DNA of 64,000 nt. It comes from Lentinula raphanica. Lineage: Eukaryota > Basidiomycota > Agaricomycetes > Agaricales > Omphalotaceae. Location: assembly GCA_027919835.1 (NCBI GenBank), contig JANVFP010000006.1:992001-1056000 (forward strand). The letters are read 5' to 3'. The translations under genes and the position numbers were made by a program. The notes under the pieces are model-generated. The model saw only the letters and a program-made list of their open reading frames with translations, was not told the origin of the DNA and made no database searches. Shown here in pieces: positions 43,074 through 55,251 of the stretch; within the stretch, counting starts at the first letter, position 1, and each line of letters begins with the position of its first letter.

Positions 43074-44977
43074 CTACCTATACCGTGATCTCGTTGCAAA
43101 AGACATCCATACTCCCGCCACGCCGATGAGTGTCGCTGCCCCAAAATATCCTACACCCGTTAATATTGCTGATTGCTTGGCCACCGTTCTGCGTACAGTG
43201 TCGTAGCTGACGTCTGGGCGAAAGGTCACCAAGGTATACAGGGGAAGCCATCCCTTCGGTTCATTTTCGTCGTATAATTTAGTCGATAACAATGCGTTTA
43301 GATACGAGAGAGGCCTGTATTGTGGTGAGCTCAATTTATAGAGCCAATTATCCAGAGCCTTTCGAGCCAGATAAATTGGGGTCGTTACCAGATGCCGCAT
43401 TTCAACGCTGAAACAAAACCACAAAAAAGTTCTTTGGTTAAAACGAACACAAGAAAGCGAACGACGACCCACTAGTTGGCCATAGCCAGCTCATTGATAG
43501 CGAGTAGATCTTGATGGCGTTCTTGTGAATATCGCGTCAATGCCCGATGAAGTCGTTCGTCCTCCCGATCTGCCATGCGCTTTGAAACCGTAGACGTTAC
43601 AGATTCTTGGCTGAATAAAACATCTAATATTCTGACGTCTTCAAGCCCACAATTAAGACCCTGCCCGTAAAATGGAACCATCGAATGGGCGGCATCTCCT
43701 AATAAGATCGCTCGGTCTTTGTAGTGGTATGGATTTGACTGAAAATTTCCAGAGATCAGAATAAATCAGAAACATTGATAGGAAACAGGAGCAACCTTCG
43801 TGCATATCAAGGGACTTCGGGGATTGTGCGTAAAATCATTCGTTAGGTTCTTCTCCCCGATAGCCTGGAGGGCATCCGGAAAGTTTGATTTGAACCAGTT
43901 CGAAAATACGTCTTGATTGTCTAACCGGTCGAGCTCCTCGCTGGGAGCAAATAAAGTGCAAGTGAACGTGAAATCCTGGCAACCGGGTAAAAATACCACG
44001 AGCTTGCGATCAGAGGGGAGCTTGAAGACAAAATAAAATTGTAGGGTACCTTGTTTGGAAGCGCAATGAGCATGTAAGATTTACGAGGCCAGATATGAAG
44101 ATGGTTCGGATCAAGTGCGAAGTCTGAATGCCCTTCCTGGTCCTTTCTTGCCGGCATCTTGAGTTCTATGTACTCATGCTTGATGTACTCCTGTTGGTAG
44201 TCCATTCTAGTCATAGAATTACGTCCAAAAAATCCAGAATCACTTCAAAGCGGTCAGATATACGGAATATTTCGACAAACCTAACGACCCTCATGATCTG
44301 CCTTCGAACGACTGAATAACTGCCGTCTGCCCCGACACAAAAGTCGAAGCTAGCGGTGGTGTTACCACCAGTGATCGTGTTTTCAAATATCATCTTCTTG
44401 GAGTCGAAGTCAACGGTTAGAACCTTATGCTGGAAAAAGACCCGAATATTTCCCGAGGCAACGACCTGGTCCACAAAGTATTCATTGAGCAACCCTCTGT
44501 CGATGGAATTAATACACTGAAACGCAGGCAGAAATTAGTTTCATGGCAGCTTAGAAATGCCCGTAAATTCAGGAGGGGACATAGTACCTGCCCATCTCTA
44601 TCATATAATTGGCTGTCCGTTTTGTTGTTCAAATGATGGATCATACGTCCTTTCATGGGAATAGCGGTTTGCATGAATCGTTCAGCCATTGAACCATCTA
44701 TCGCATGTATGGCGGTTATTCCGCGATGAGAAATAGCGAGATTGATCGAGCGCTGTTTGTTGGCAGCTCGAGATGAAGGAATACGAGGATCTAAAGAGGT
44801 GGAGATCAGATAAACATCCCAATTCAAGAAAGCGAAATTAAACGCGCCTGGACGTCCTTCATATAACGAAACTTCCCAGCCACGCTTAGCCAGCATGAGT
44901 GCAGCCAAACATCCGACTGGTCCTGCACCAACTACTACTGCGTGACGCTTGCTTTCTGTGTCGTTTGTGGAAAACAT
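43074..44977 (-). CDS. BNA4: Kynurenine 3-monooxygenase
   Basis: FAD/NADPH enzyme of the mitochondrial outer membrane that hydroxylates kynurenine to 3-hydroxykynurenine. ATG 44977 is followed by the dinucleotide fold AVVVGAGPVGCLAALMLAKR. Next come RSINLAISHRGITAIHAIDG and MKGRMIHHLNNKTDSQLYDR. NEYFVDQVVASGNIRVFFQH and ASFDFCVGADGSYSVVRRQI follow. NHLHIWPRKSYMLIALPNK is a family hallmark, and ILLGDAAHSMVPFYGQGLNC carries the FAD-ribityl GD motif. The C-terminus has a membrane helix (GYFGAATLIGVAGVWMSF) and basic tail RSRYR, as expected for the tail that anchors and activates the enzyme. A further in-frame start exists only as a non-ATG codon upstream. It shares a 187-bp divergent promoter with kynureninase. 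Confidence 0.95.
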
Positions 44978-45164
44978 GGAAGTACAAACCAAGTGCTATG
45001 TTTTATGAGCACGGAATTTTGAGGAATAATTAGTAAACATAACCCCTGTCCGAAAAAGGAAAATCGTACTCGATCATCGTGTTACCACATCGATGCGTAA
45101 GGCGCGATAAGTAAGCTATGTCTGCCAAACTCAAGATCCGCCATCAACACTCTTTCTTTCTTTC
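44978..45164. promoter_or_regulatory. Bidirectional promoter of the two kynurenine genes
   Basis: Only 187 bp separate the start codons of the 3-monooxygenase and kynureninase genes. A GATAAG hexamer lies at 45106-45111 in the plus orientation. GATA factors mediate nitrogen regulation in many fungi, so nitrogen control is possible but unproven from one site. Confidence 0.5.
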
Positions 45165-46869
45165 ATGACGACGACCACAGACTTGCCGCTCAGAGATGAG
45201 TTCTCTCTGCCAATTAACGGCGAAGTTGGTGCATATAAATTGCAGAACGGTGAGCATTTCAATTGATGCATGCTAGTTAACATATCAGTCGACCTCGATG
45301 TGACAGAAAGCGACAAGTCGTGCACATACCTCTGTGGAAACTCTCTTGGGCTCATGAGCAAGAGGTCGAAAGAGTTGATGGAAGAAGAAATGAACGTGTG
45401 GGCCACAAGGTGTGTTCTTTTATGTCACGCCTAGTACCGCTTAATTTTGAATATGATTGCTCTCCCCGTGCTCTCTGTAGAGGCGTCATTGGCCATTTTG
45501 ATCACCCTTTCAAGAGAGACTGGGTGGGACTCGCGGACCATGCTAGGTCGTTCCTTGCGGAAATAGTTGGTCAGTTGATCCAACTTCCCTTCATGTATGA
45601 TGATGACCTGAGAATAGTTTTGAACGACAGGAGCTAAGGAGGGAGAAGTCGCTTGTATGAGCACATTGACGACGAATCTCCATCTCATGCTGAACTCGTT
45701 CTACAAACCGACTGCTGAACGCTTCAAAATCCTTTGTGAAGCTAAAGCATTTCCCTCGGATCAGGTTTGCCATTTAACAAAATTTGGAAAGTACCATTTT
45801 CAAACTGTTCTTTACTCGGCTCCAGTACGCTTTTACCTCTCAAGCACAAGCCCATGGCCTCAATCCAGCGGAAGTCATTCTTGAGCTCTCTCCCAGGCCA
45901 GGAGAATTCTGCCTCCGTGAAGAGGATATTCTCAAGGTCATCGAGGAAGAGGGACCTTCCATTGCTGTTGTAATATTCAGTGGAGTGCAATATTACACCG
46001 GGCAATGGTTCCCTATGCAGTCCATCACTCGGAAGGCGAAGGAAAAGGTACGGGAAGATAATGCTTCCCAAACTCGACGCTTATTTCTCTCTCCCGAAGG
46101 GCTGTATATGCGGCTGGGATCTCGCGCACGCAGTTGGAAACGTTCCTCTTTCTCTGCATGAGTGGGACGTGGATTTTGCCGTTTGGTGCACGTATAAATA
46201 CCTCAATTCGGGTCCTGGAGGCATCGCAGGTCTTTACGTTCACGAGAAATGGAATGATTCTTTGCAGCCAAAGTACGTTACCTGAATTTTCCTTTCCTTC
46301 TTTTCAATCGGTTTTTTTTTCCTCATCGATCATAAATTAGATACGCCGGCTGGTGGGGCCATGATCCTTCAACGCGGTTTGTCATGCCACCTGAATTTTC
46401 ACCTATCGAAGGTGCTGGAGGTTTTCAACAATCGAATCCAAGCATATTTGCTATCGCATCACTCCTTGGTTCCCTTGAAACGTTCAAGAAGGCCGGTATG
46501 ATGGTACCACTGAGAAGACGATCCATTCAGTTAACAAACTTTCTGGAGCAATTATTGTTCCAGTCAGAGTATTTTGTATCTGTTGACGAGATTAGCACAA
46601 AGTATAGAGAAGGACAAGGTAAACCCGGGTTCACCATTATTACCCCTCACGAACCCAAGGATCGCGGGGCTCAATTGTCTTTGCTCTTCCTACCTTCGGG
46701 ATCCGGCGTGATGCAGAAGATATTTGAATCGCTGCAGAGCCATGGCGTTATTGGGGACGAGAGACAGCCTGATGTGATACGTCTCGCCCCAGTTCATTTG
46801 TACAACAACGAGGCTGACTGTGAGAAGGCAGCTATTTTTTTGGATATCGCTTTCGATGAACTTGCCTGA
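45165..46869 (+). CDS. BNA5: Kynureninase
   Basis: PLP enzyme that cleaves 3-hydroxykynurenine to 3-hydroxyanthranilate and alanine. ATG 45165 gives [16 protein letters not shown]. After an intron, [20 protein letters not shown] contains the conserved CGNSLGL. Then [40 protein letters not shown] and [39 protein letters not shown] precedes a 52-nt intron. [20 protein letters not shown] follows, and the PLP-lysine region is [40 protein letters not shown] and [19 protein letters not shown] are also family blocks. The end FDELA lies 62 bp from the end of the formamidase gene. Six short introns restore the frame without conflict. Confidence 0.95.
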
Positions 46870-46931
46870 ATATATCCTTTATAATCTGATATGATAGTGT
46901 GGGTAGTCATTTGAGCGTAACGTGTACCAAG

Positions 46932-47875
46932 CTAATCTACACCTTTGATGAAACCTGCCACTATGCGCAGATAAATCGACGTAGTCAGAAGAGCATCATG
47001 TTCCTCATCCAATTCATCTATATTGCCTTGAACGAGTTGGCTTTCACGTCCCCTATATAGAGACTGCAAGTGAGCAAGCATTGCTTCACTTTGTGCAACA
47101 TTCACCAAAGTGTCGCCTTTGGAGTGAATGATGAGCCATCTAGTGTTTGTCTGTGTTCGCAGACCCAGTGTCGTGGTATTGAAAGCCGAATAGGAAGGTT
47201 TATCCTCGAACGCATCCACAATAAACCACGAGCGATAGGCCGGGAAGTCCAGTAACAGTCGATCTATATCATAGGTTCCTTCAGACAAGATGATACCCTG
47301 GATTGCAGCGAGTATTGTGGATGATGGTGTGAGCGTAGGAGAGACGTTAGACGAGTCGAGCACAATGGATGCCAACATATGAGCACCGCAACTGTGACTT
47401 ATCAAGTAAATCCTAGAAGGATCGAACACTCGAGGGATATTAGACGTTGTTGTGAGAAAGACAAGGAGTTGGAGAATATCCTCGGCATGATTTGGATGAC
47501 GGACAGAATTAGATCTAGAAGAGAGGCGATAATTGGGAACAACCACTGGAAAAGTAGTTGCAGTGACTAGTTTGCGAGCTAGATTACAATGGTCAAGCTA
47601 GGATGAAGACTAGCGTTATGAATGAATGCGAAAACAAAAGAGCGAATTCAAACATAGACGTGCCTTGTCCTCGCTATATGGAAATGGAAGAGCCTTGAGG
47701 CCGATACAGCAGTCAATAGAGATGACAAAACTCACGAACGCCAAGCACCGCCATGAACAAAACATATTAAGGGAGATTTTGCAGGACTAGAGGAATCTTG
47801 GTAGTACAAGTCGAATTCACGGAATAAGTCGCGAACGGGACTCTGGTGATAGGCTATATCTTTTAGCTCAATCAT
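46932..47875 (-). CDS. BNA7: Kynurenine formamidase (arylformamidase)
   Basis: Alpha/beta hydrolase that turns N-formylkynurenine into kynurenine. ATG 47875 gives MIELKDIAYHQSPV. The oxyanion motif ICFVHGGAWRSEDKA (HGGxW) crosses an intron. FPVVVPNYRLSSRSNSVRHP and HAEDILQLLVFLTTTS follow. The nucleophile is in IYLISHSCGAHMLASIV, where the usual first Gly of GxSxG is Ser. SEGTYDIDRLLLDFPAYRSW follows. The acid is probably in LIIHSKGDTLVNVAQSEAML and the His in LDEEHDALLTT. HGGAW plus the PNYRL and H-P-x-x-x-x-D pattern, together with adjacency to two other kynurenine enzymes, makes this assignment firm. About 270 residues. It is transcribed away from PMP3 across 180 bp. Confidence 0.9.
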
Positions 47876-48054
47876 TATCGAGGTTGTGGTAAACAAGTAG
47901 CAGGTTTGGAAAAGTAGTAATTATGTAAGCGTAATTATGAGGTCACGGATATTACTTATTGCATGACGTCAACCCCGCCTTCAACACCTTCATAAAAGCT
48001 GCGCGAGGCAGACGGGTGAAATCATTTCCCTTCACTTGTCCTCCACCTTCAAAG

Positions 48055-48399
48055 ATGGCCTTTACTACCTCAGATATTTGCAAAGTTTGTACAAGCTGAT
48101 TCCAGAGCTTTACTGTCTTCCAATGATTATCTCTCTTCGCAGATCTTAGTTGCAATCTTTATCCCCCCTCTGGGCGTATTCTTGGAACGAGGATGCAACG
48201 CGGATTTCGTGCGTAATTATCAATCTCTCACTCTGCGCGCGCCCTGACATCAACCTCCTCCAGCTGATTAATATCTTGCTCACCATCCTTGGTTACATTC
48301 CAGGAATCATACATGGTACGCACTGAACACCCACAACGATTTACACTGGGATTGACACATTACATTTCCCCAGCTCTCTACATTATATTAAAGTATTGA
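48055..48399 (+). CDS. PMP3: PMP3/RCI2 plasma-membrane proteolipid
   Basis: A tiny two-helix membrane protein of the stress-induced PMP3/RCI2 family. In yeast its loss hyperpolarises the membrane and increases salt sensitivity. Four exons encode about 57 residues: MAFTTSDICK, ILVAIFIPPLGVFLERGCNA then DF, LINILLTILGYIPGIIH and ALYIILKY. All three introns are canonical (donors GTTTGT, GTGCGT, GTACGC). The motifs IPPLGVFLERGC and LTILGYIPGIIHALYII are diagnostic. The exons are too short to stand out as ORFs, so this gene is easily missed. Confidence 0.96.
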
Positions 48400-48557
48400 A
48401 GCACAGCACATCATCTTGACGTCTCAGACACGACTTGGCCACTCTGGACACTGAAACGATACCTTGTTATATTTTACATGTATTGACGTTTGTAATGCTC
48501 ACACGTTTTAACTGCCTCGCGAAATTTCAATTCGTCTTCGCTTTGGAAATTTGAGTA

Positions 48558-51345
48558 TTAGTCCGAACCCTCATCTTCCTCTGAGCTGCTATCTTCGTCC
48601 TCATCATCATCCTCGTCGCTTCCCTCCTCGCCTTCATCTTCTGTTTCCTCAGAATCTTCGTCTTGTTCGTCGAATTGTTGGATCATACGAGACCCGATCT
48701 CTCGACATTTTTTGAAATTGTCGGCTCGTTCTCCAGGTGGTAAACCCAAGCCGTGCGACACCGGGGACTCGTGCCATTTTCGAATGTCGCTTTCTTCAAC
48801 GATATCAGTCTGGTACAACGCTGCCACAATTTGGCCGAAGAGGAGTAACCGTGTGGATGACGAGCAGTGCGTCTGGAAATGCAAGCATGAGAAAAGTAAT
48901 CTAAAACCATGAATCATAACTTACTTGAAGAGCACTAATTGTTTCCACTGGATCCACACCACCAATTCTATCTATAAGAGGTCCCCAACGGGATATGACA
49001 TGGAATATTTCCTGCCGTTGAGGGGCACCACCACCATCTATGATTTTTATACGCTCAACGATAGCAGCCACCACCGCTTCTCTGACGCGTGAAAGAGGGA
49101 CATTGCTCGCCATCCTAAGCGTTTTGAGCTCGACGGCTGCATTGTCCACAGAGTGATTTTCTGCAAATGCACGCTCGAGTGAGAGTCTAACCTCGTTTCT
49201 GAACTCTTCTTCTGCTATGGCATCAGGTGACGCGCCATCTGGAATATCCAAGGAAGTTGAAGATGAAGTAGGTAGTTTGATACGTTCGCCGAAATCACTG
49301 TCGTCGTCTGAGCTTTCGCTCTCTTGGCCTGACGATTCAGAACCCGCGTCCGAGTAAGCTAAATCGGAGGCGCTGTCACCTGAAGAGAATTATAATTCAT
49401 AATGAAGGGTTGAACCAAGCATTTTCAGAACGCACCTATACGCATGAATCGTTGGTTCTTCGCATTCTCGACATCGTCTTCATCTTCATCTTCATCTGCT
49501 ACACCATGTGGCCAGACGATAGCATTAGAGTCCGTCCCTAGATCAACAGTGATTGAGTCCTGGGCTGTTTATGCAAAATATCGCAAATCAGTATAGTATA
49601 CGCAAAACGACAATCCTGCACATGTATCATTACCAGCTTCGACCTCTTCTTCATCAGAATCAGCATAATCCTCATCATCCTCTTCGCCATCGTTTTCATC
49701 TCCATCTTCAGGGCCAGAGGCGCGTTTCTTTGACAGTCTCCCGAATGCCTCGAGATGAGCATTCGGGCCTACTATCACACCGTCGCCAATGAGCGAGCCC
49801 TTGTCTATTCTTGTATTCTCCCTGATGTTCACATCAGACCCGATTATACTGCGTTCAATCACGCATCCAGGCCCAACTGTCGTTCCACTGAAGATATACG
49901 AATTATCAATGATCGCTCCTTCGCCGATAAAACAGTCTTGTCCAACAACGGAAGAAATGATTTGGGCATTATCAGAAACCTTCGTAGAAGATCCAATAAG
50001 ACAGTTGTTCCCGACAGTGCTGGTTCTGTTGAATCGAACGCGGTAAGTCATGATTTCTCCCTGGAGGTAGGGATTCGCAGCTTACCGAGCGAGAATCACA
50101 GTTCCGTCCTTGTCAATGTATTTGTTACCTCGTCTATGTTCATACAAATGTCCGGCTGGATGATTGTTATCGGGTACAAGGGGAAATGTCCACCGAGACA
50201 AGATATCTTTGCTGTAGTAGAAATCAGACCACCGCTCTCAAAGGATGAAGATCATAGCTGTAACCTGATTGACTCGTAGCTTTTTGTATCTTGCACACGG
50301 GCAGCATACCCGTCCTTTGCAACATAGCAGTGGATTTTCTTCATCAGCAAATCCGAGGTAAGAACACCGTGGACAAAATCTCGACGGATGTCAAGGTAAT
50401 CGAAGTTGTCCTGGAATAATGAAGGGACCTGTTGCCGTAACGGTATGAGTCTCGCCGCAATGGAATAGAGGATTGAACCGGAAGAACCTCTACTGAGCAT
50501 ATGTCGATAGAACAATCGATGAAATCATTGCGTATCTCGATATCTGGATGCTCAATCAGAATTTCACGAGGTATACTCGCGACGGTGGAGGGTGGATAGC
50601 CCATGATAGGTTCGTAATGTAGACATTCGGAAGTGACAGGATCCAAAGCAAACACAGCGGAATCAGCTTTTGACCTAGAATAATGTCAGCTCATGCTGAC
50701 AATCCCAGATTGTAGTACATGCCTCGTCCGATGTTTGGCTCCACTTTCTTTGACGACCATGGTCATAATAACATCCTTGTTCTCTTTTCGCCGCTCCTTG
50801 TGCAACTTGACAACCTCGTCTATCCGTATGTTGCTCACCAGATCGCCCATGACCAGAACAAAATCCCCCGTTACTAATCCGCGAGTGTATATATCACGCA
50901 TGGCGTCTCCTGGCGAGAACGTCTCTTTCGCGGTCAGAATCGGTACGATCTTGATGCCTGAGCCTGGTTTTGACCATCGTGATTCGCTGTAGAGTAGGAG
51001 GTTGAGCAAGGATCTATTTGATTAGGGTCCATAGCGTACGCGATCTTGGCTTTGATCTGTTGAGGATGTGAACGGCAAATTACAAAAATCTCTTGAACAC
51101 CCGCGAGTGCGAGGCTTTCGAATGTCCAGTCGAGCAAAGGCGCATTGCAGATTGGTAGCAGACACTGTAATGAATGACAAGTTTGAGCATTGTTGTCTGA
51201 ACGTTGGTAAATTTATTACTCGAGGTTTACGCGTCGTCAACGGTCTGAACCTTTTGTTGAAACTGTCCGCAAGAATCACAGCTTGGAGCACCTCTGCTTC
51301 ATCGTCGAGTAATTTTTCCTTGCCGGTATTGGATTTGGGTCCCAT
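48558..51345 (-). CDS. GCD6: Translation initiation factor eIF2B, epsilon subunit
   Basis: Catalytic subunit of the exchange factor that reloads eIF2 with GTP, the target of general amino-acid control. ATG 51345 gives MGPKSNTGKEKLLDDEAE. The nucleotidyltransferase-like domain shows LQAVILADSFNKRFRPLT, LLDWTFESLALAGVQEIFV and DFVLVMGDLVSNIRIDEVVK. HPDIEIRNDFIDCSIDICSV, DYLDIRRDFVHGVLTSDLL and GKKIHCYVAKDGYAARVQDT-like sequence follow. The left-handed beta-helix repeats include NNCLIGSSTKVSDNAQIISS and GTTVGPGCVIERSIIGSDVN. A long acidic linker leads to the W2/HEAT domain (EEEFRNEVRLSLERAFAENH; AVELKTLRMASNVPLSRVRE; LLLFGQIVAALYQTDIVEES). It ends in aromatic/acidic W2 motifs and an Asp/Glu/Ser tail (DEDDDEDEDSSSEEDEGSD). 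Multiple short introns. Confidence 0.95.
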
Positions 51346-51822
51346 CACAATGCGACACTTGGAACTTGGAAGAGTAGATGAAAGAGAAAACTTGGGACAT
51401 TTTGTTTATACGGGCAAAGTACACACCAACAGTTACTATGACTCGAGTTTGAAATTCTCATCACTGCTCAAACTCAATTCTCAGGTCAAATGCAGATCGC
51501 AAAATGTGAATTTATTACAGAAGAAACCTAGGGCGATGGAAGCAGAATCCGATAAAAGAAAGTAAGGGTATTCATATCAGACCAAGGGAATAGAACGATT
51601 AGAGGGAGAAAACGGTCGTCGTCAACAATGTCGTGAAGGCTAGAAAAGAACGCGACCAGATCCTTGAGTAGAATACTAGCGAAAGGAAAACTAAGGACGC
51701 ATGGGCTGCATAGACCTAGTCCAAGAGATGTGATGCTGGTCAAGAAGGGAGTGTATAAAGATCAAGAAGAGATATGTAAGAGCTCATAGCGGTCATGCAG
51801 GTGAAAAGACATCGACATGCAT
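51346..51822. other. Intergenic region, no supported gene
   Basis: Between the eIF2B epsilon start (minus) and the end of the Ala/Glu-rich protein gene (minus). It contains the eIF2B promoter and the 3' flank of the other gene. Confidence 0.4.
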
Positions 51823-53114
51823 TCATGCAGCAGCAGCGACCGGTGCAGCCTCAGCAGCAGGTTCTGCTTTGGCCTCAGTGGTTTCAGCAGGAGCCTCAGC
51901 GGCCGACTCTGAAGCAGGGTTTTCAAGAGGGGCAACAGGGTCGGGCTCTTCAATGGTAGGTGGCTGGTCAGCAACCTTGGACGAAGAAGAGACTTCCTTT
52001 GGCTTGGGCTTGAAGAAGTCACCAGGCTTAAAGAAGTCACCGACGCGAGCAGAGAGACGACGGCCGATCTTGGCAGGCTTCGTCACCTTCTCTTCTTTCT
52101 TCTCCTCCTTCTGTGAGATATAAGAACGAAAAACACCGTCGGTCAGAATAACTACTTACCTTCTCCTCTTTGGCTTCCTCGGCAGGAGCCGCGGTTTCGG
52201 CAGCAGCCTCAGTAGCGGGCTCGGTGGCAGCAGGAGCCTCACTGCATAGTAATGACCATTAGTTTCGTCATTCAGCAGATAGAACAATGACACATACCCT
52301 TCCTTAGCAGGCTCTTCGGTGGCTGCAGGAGTCTCTTCAGCCTTGGCAGCCTCAGCAGCCGGCGCCTCTGGCTGAGCCTCGGTGGTCGCGGGTTCCTCAG
52401 CAGCAGGGGCAGCAGCCTAGCCAACGATAAGACAATGTAAAAAACGAAATAATGATACGCGTACCTCAGAGGCAGCCTCCTTCTTGTCGTCCTTCTTCTC
52501 CTCCTTCTTCTTCTCTTTCTTGGGGCTCTTAGCGGCCTTCACCTTCTTCTCGGCCTTGTGTTTCTCGTTCTTGAAGGGAGCAAGCAACTTGGCAAGCAGG
52601 TTAGGGCTCTTGGGAGCATCCTCCTTCTTGGCAGATTCCTCAGCCTGAAACGCGAACACAGTTTAGCTTGAAGACAGATTATGCTAGAGATAAAGATGAC
52701 GTACAGGCTTTGCCTCATCCTTGGCAGCGTCCTCCGTTGCAGCAGGTGCTGCATCGGTAGCAGGCTCAGTGGTAGCAGCAGCGGGTTCCTCAGACGCGGC
52801 GGCGGCGGTTTCCTTTGAAGAAAAGAAGAAACAGAATCAATACAAAAAAAAAAAGATACGTTCACGAGTGGCAAACCTCGGCCTTCGCTTCCTCCTTCGG
52901 TGCTTCCTGTGAATTTGATAAAGGATGCTGTGAACAAAGAGTCATATGAAAAAGAAGAGATAAGACGTACGGTAGTGGTTTCCTCAACCTTAGGAGCAGC
53001 CTCGACCGGTGCAGGCGCTGCCTCAGCAGGTGCAGCAGCCTCGGTAGTGGGCTCAACGGCTTTGACCTCCTCAACAGGAGCGACAGGTGCAGCAGCGGTT
53101 TCCGTGGCGGACAT
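51823..53114 (-). CDS. Ala/Glu/Pro-rich low-complexity protein with basic-aromatic motifs
   Basis: Function not recognised. ATG 53114 opens MSATETAAAPVAPVEEVKAV. At least seven short exons encode Ala/Glu/Pro/Thr-rich sequence. Two blocks differ from the rest: one with SPNLLAKLLAPFKNEKHKAE and a Lys-rich run (KAAKSPKKEKKKEEKKDDK), the other near the C-terminus with KIGRRLSARVGDFFKPGDFF then KPKPKEVSSSSK. Both pair a short amphipathic hydrophobic stretch with dense lysines, suggesting membrane or nucleic-acid contact by an otherwise disordered chain. The end is AEAAPVAAAA. Exon borders follow GT-AG sites at phase-compatible points, but repetitive composition makes some uncertain. Strong Ala/Glu codon regularity suggests high expression. 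Confidence 0.7.
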
Positions 53115-53727
53115 TATTGAAAGTGGCCTTAACGTGTAAGATGAGCGACACGAAGAAAAGACATAAAAGGTGAGAAGACGAACAAAAAGGGTATTAGCTT
53201 GTAAGAGAGAGGGGAAGTGCGTCTGCGCAACCTACAACCCGCTGGGGGAATAAAAAGAGGAAAAAGGTAAGGTGTGAGAGAGAACCTTTTCCGTTCAACG
53301 CACCTTTTATCTGCTGACATGACACCACGTGCTTTGATTCTTATATATTCACTTTTCAATTCAATTGAAAAAAATTCTTGTCCAGAACATCCAACTCCGT
53401 TTCTATTGTCCGTTAAAAAGCCGTTCTGATGCTTTATGTACTCAAATGCATCAAACGAATCTCTCTGGTAGCCGCCTCCGTTCGTACAAAGCAAAACTGG
53501 AGGCTGTAGCCTGCTGTAGCCAGCGACTAACAGCCTCAACACCTAAAAATTGACCATCAATTCATCTTATTATGATATCTCGCCAATGTCCGAACATTCA
53601 TGATGTCCGCTGATGGCATTGGAATTTGGCAGCTTTGTTCTCAAATGGAGTCTCCTTCGTCATTGTTCACAATGGCGCCCATAAAAGCAGCCTTTAAACA
53701 ACCTTTCTTTCTCATTTTCACGAACTC
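53115..53727. other. Divergent promoter region
   Basis: Leader of the Ala/Glu-rich gene (A/G-rich on the plus strand at 53120-53290) and promoter of the Rim9-like gene. No gene supported. Confidence 0.45.
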
Positions 53728-54722
53728 ATGCTCGCGACGATTATCATTCTTTGTTTGCTCTTCATTGCTTTCTTGCTGTTGCTACTCGTCACCCTTTCAG
53801 TTCCGATCATCAAGACTATATACCTGTTCACCCTGACAGCAAGCGTGTCATCTTTGCTGGAAAGCGCATCAAGCAGCGTCAACTTTGGTGTCTGGGGATA
53901 CTGCATCTCGGGTGTTGGCGTTAGGTTCGTACTTCCAAGTCATTCCCGCTCAATGTTCTCATTATCCTAACTTCTCCTCCGCAATCGAAGTGGGATCTTT
54001 TCCGACAGCAGCGTGATCACGCCAGAATGTTCCAAAGCCCATCTAGGATACACACTCGACAGCACGGTCGCTTCGGCTCTGTAAGTACACTCATCGCAAG
54101 CTCGACATGAGCTGCGGTTGATCGATGACCATTCACTAACTCCATCTTCACGATGAAGAGACCTTGATTCAAATGAACTCGTCAACGTAGTTAGCGAGAC
54201 TACGACTGCCGCGCTAGTGCTCCATCCAATCGGTTAGTGAACTGGCAGTGTTTGTTCGGTCAAGCTCACCATTATTTTGCTTTAGCTTGTGCTTTGACTT
54301 TTCTAACCTTGCTCGTATCCTTGTTCATGCTCCGCCGGAGCTCCAATGGCACGGCTCGATTACCCTCATTGATCACACTTGGGGTCGGAATTCTGGCCAC
54401 TCTACTCACCACGATCGTCTTCCTCATTGACGTTATAGTCGTCGCGGTCGTTCGCAACCATGTCAAAGACGATACAGACGGCGTTGTAATGCTCAATTGG
54501 GGTAACGCCGTACGTTTATTTTCTTCTCTCAAGGTTTGAAGTGACCCACAATCAAAATTCAGGTTTGGATGGCCTTGGGTGCCACTATTGCCCTTTGGTT
54601 AGCCATGGTCGGGACTTGTGGGGGTGTCTGCGGATGCGGTTCACGTCATCGGTTGGTACATGATATTATTTCTCGTATACAAACTGACCATGGTCCCCAG
54701 CCGGAACACAGAGAAGTTTTAG
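53728..54722 (+). CDS. PalI/Rim9-like (SUR7 superfamily) four-TM membrane protein
   Basis: Related to fungal plasma-membrane proteins that help sense external pH (PalI/Rim9) or organise eisosomes (SUR7). ATG 53728 starts directly in a helix (TIIILCLLFIAFLLLLLVTL). VNFGVWGYCISGVGV is the GxWGYC signature. An intron then gives TPECSKAHLGYTLDSTVASA with the conserved Cys. The next exon has NVVSETTTAALVLHPIACAL, then a second helix (LTFLTLLVSLFMLRR) and a third (LGVGILATLLTTIVFLIDVI). VWMALGATIALWLAMVGTCG is the fourth. A last 50-nt intron leads to RRNTEKF and TAG. Introns are canonical. Length is about 245 residues. Confidence 0.82.
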
Positions 54723-55251
54723 ATCGCCTTTTGATTTATACCTGATCCACATACCCATACCCTACCCGATTTTTTTGGACGATGATATACGCTAACGACT
54801 TCCGAGCTCATACGTGTACGAGGCGTGTACCAGGACGTACAACCGTTTCTACTGAATGGACTCTCATTGTATTATCTTGTATCATTCACAACCTTACAGT
54901 GACAACGGTCAATCACTGGAAGCTAGCATACCAGTTACATATTGTCTTTCTTGACGACGACTGTATCATTTTACCACAAACATTTCTTATTGCTGTTCTT
55001 TGACACATTCCTGTAAATCATTTGATGTACATATCGTTGATGGTCATGGAACGCTGATTTTTGAAACCTGAAGTGGTCGGCTGTGGTCGGCTGGAATGAC
55101 CAACGTACACATACATTCTTATCATTCAACGTAGGGACAAGCAGGAGGACAGGACAGCCCTCGCGTTCTCTTCATTAGACTAACGTCTGCTAACGTGAAG
55201 TTTCGACAGGTTTCGACCAAGCGATATATCCAAGCGTACAGATGATCAAAA
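54723..55251. other. Convergent 3' flanks, no gene
   Basis: Between the Rim9-like gene and NOP2 ends. Only short, unsupported ORFs. Confidence 0.45.

Noticed and set aside
51762..53139. Long Leu/Ser- or Ala/Ser-rich ORFs overlapping the Ala/Glu-rich gene in other frames
   Set aside because: Low-complexity GCN/GAN codons are open in several frames; only the MSATETAAAPV frame has coherent splice sites.
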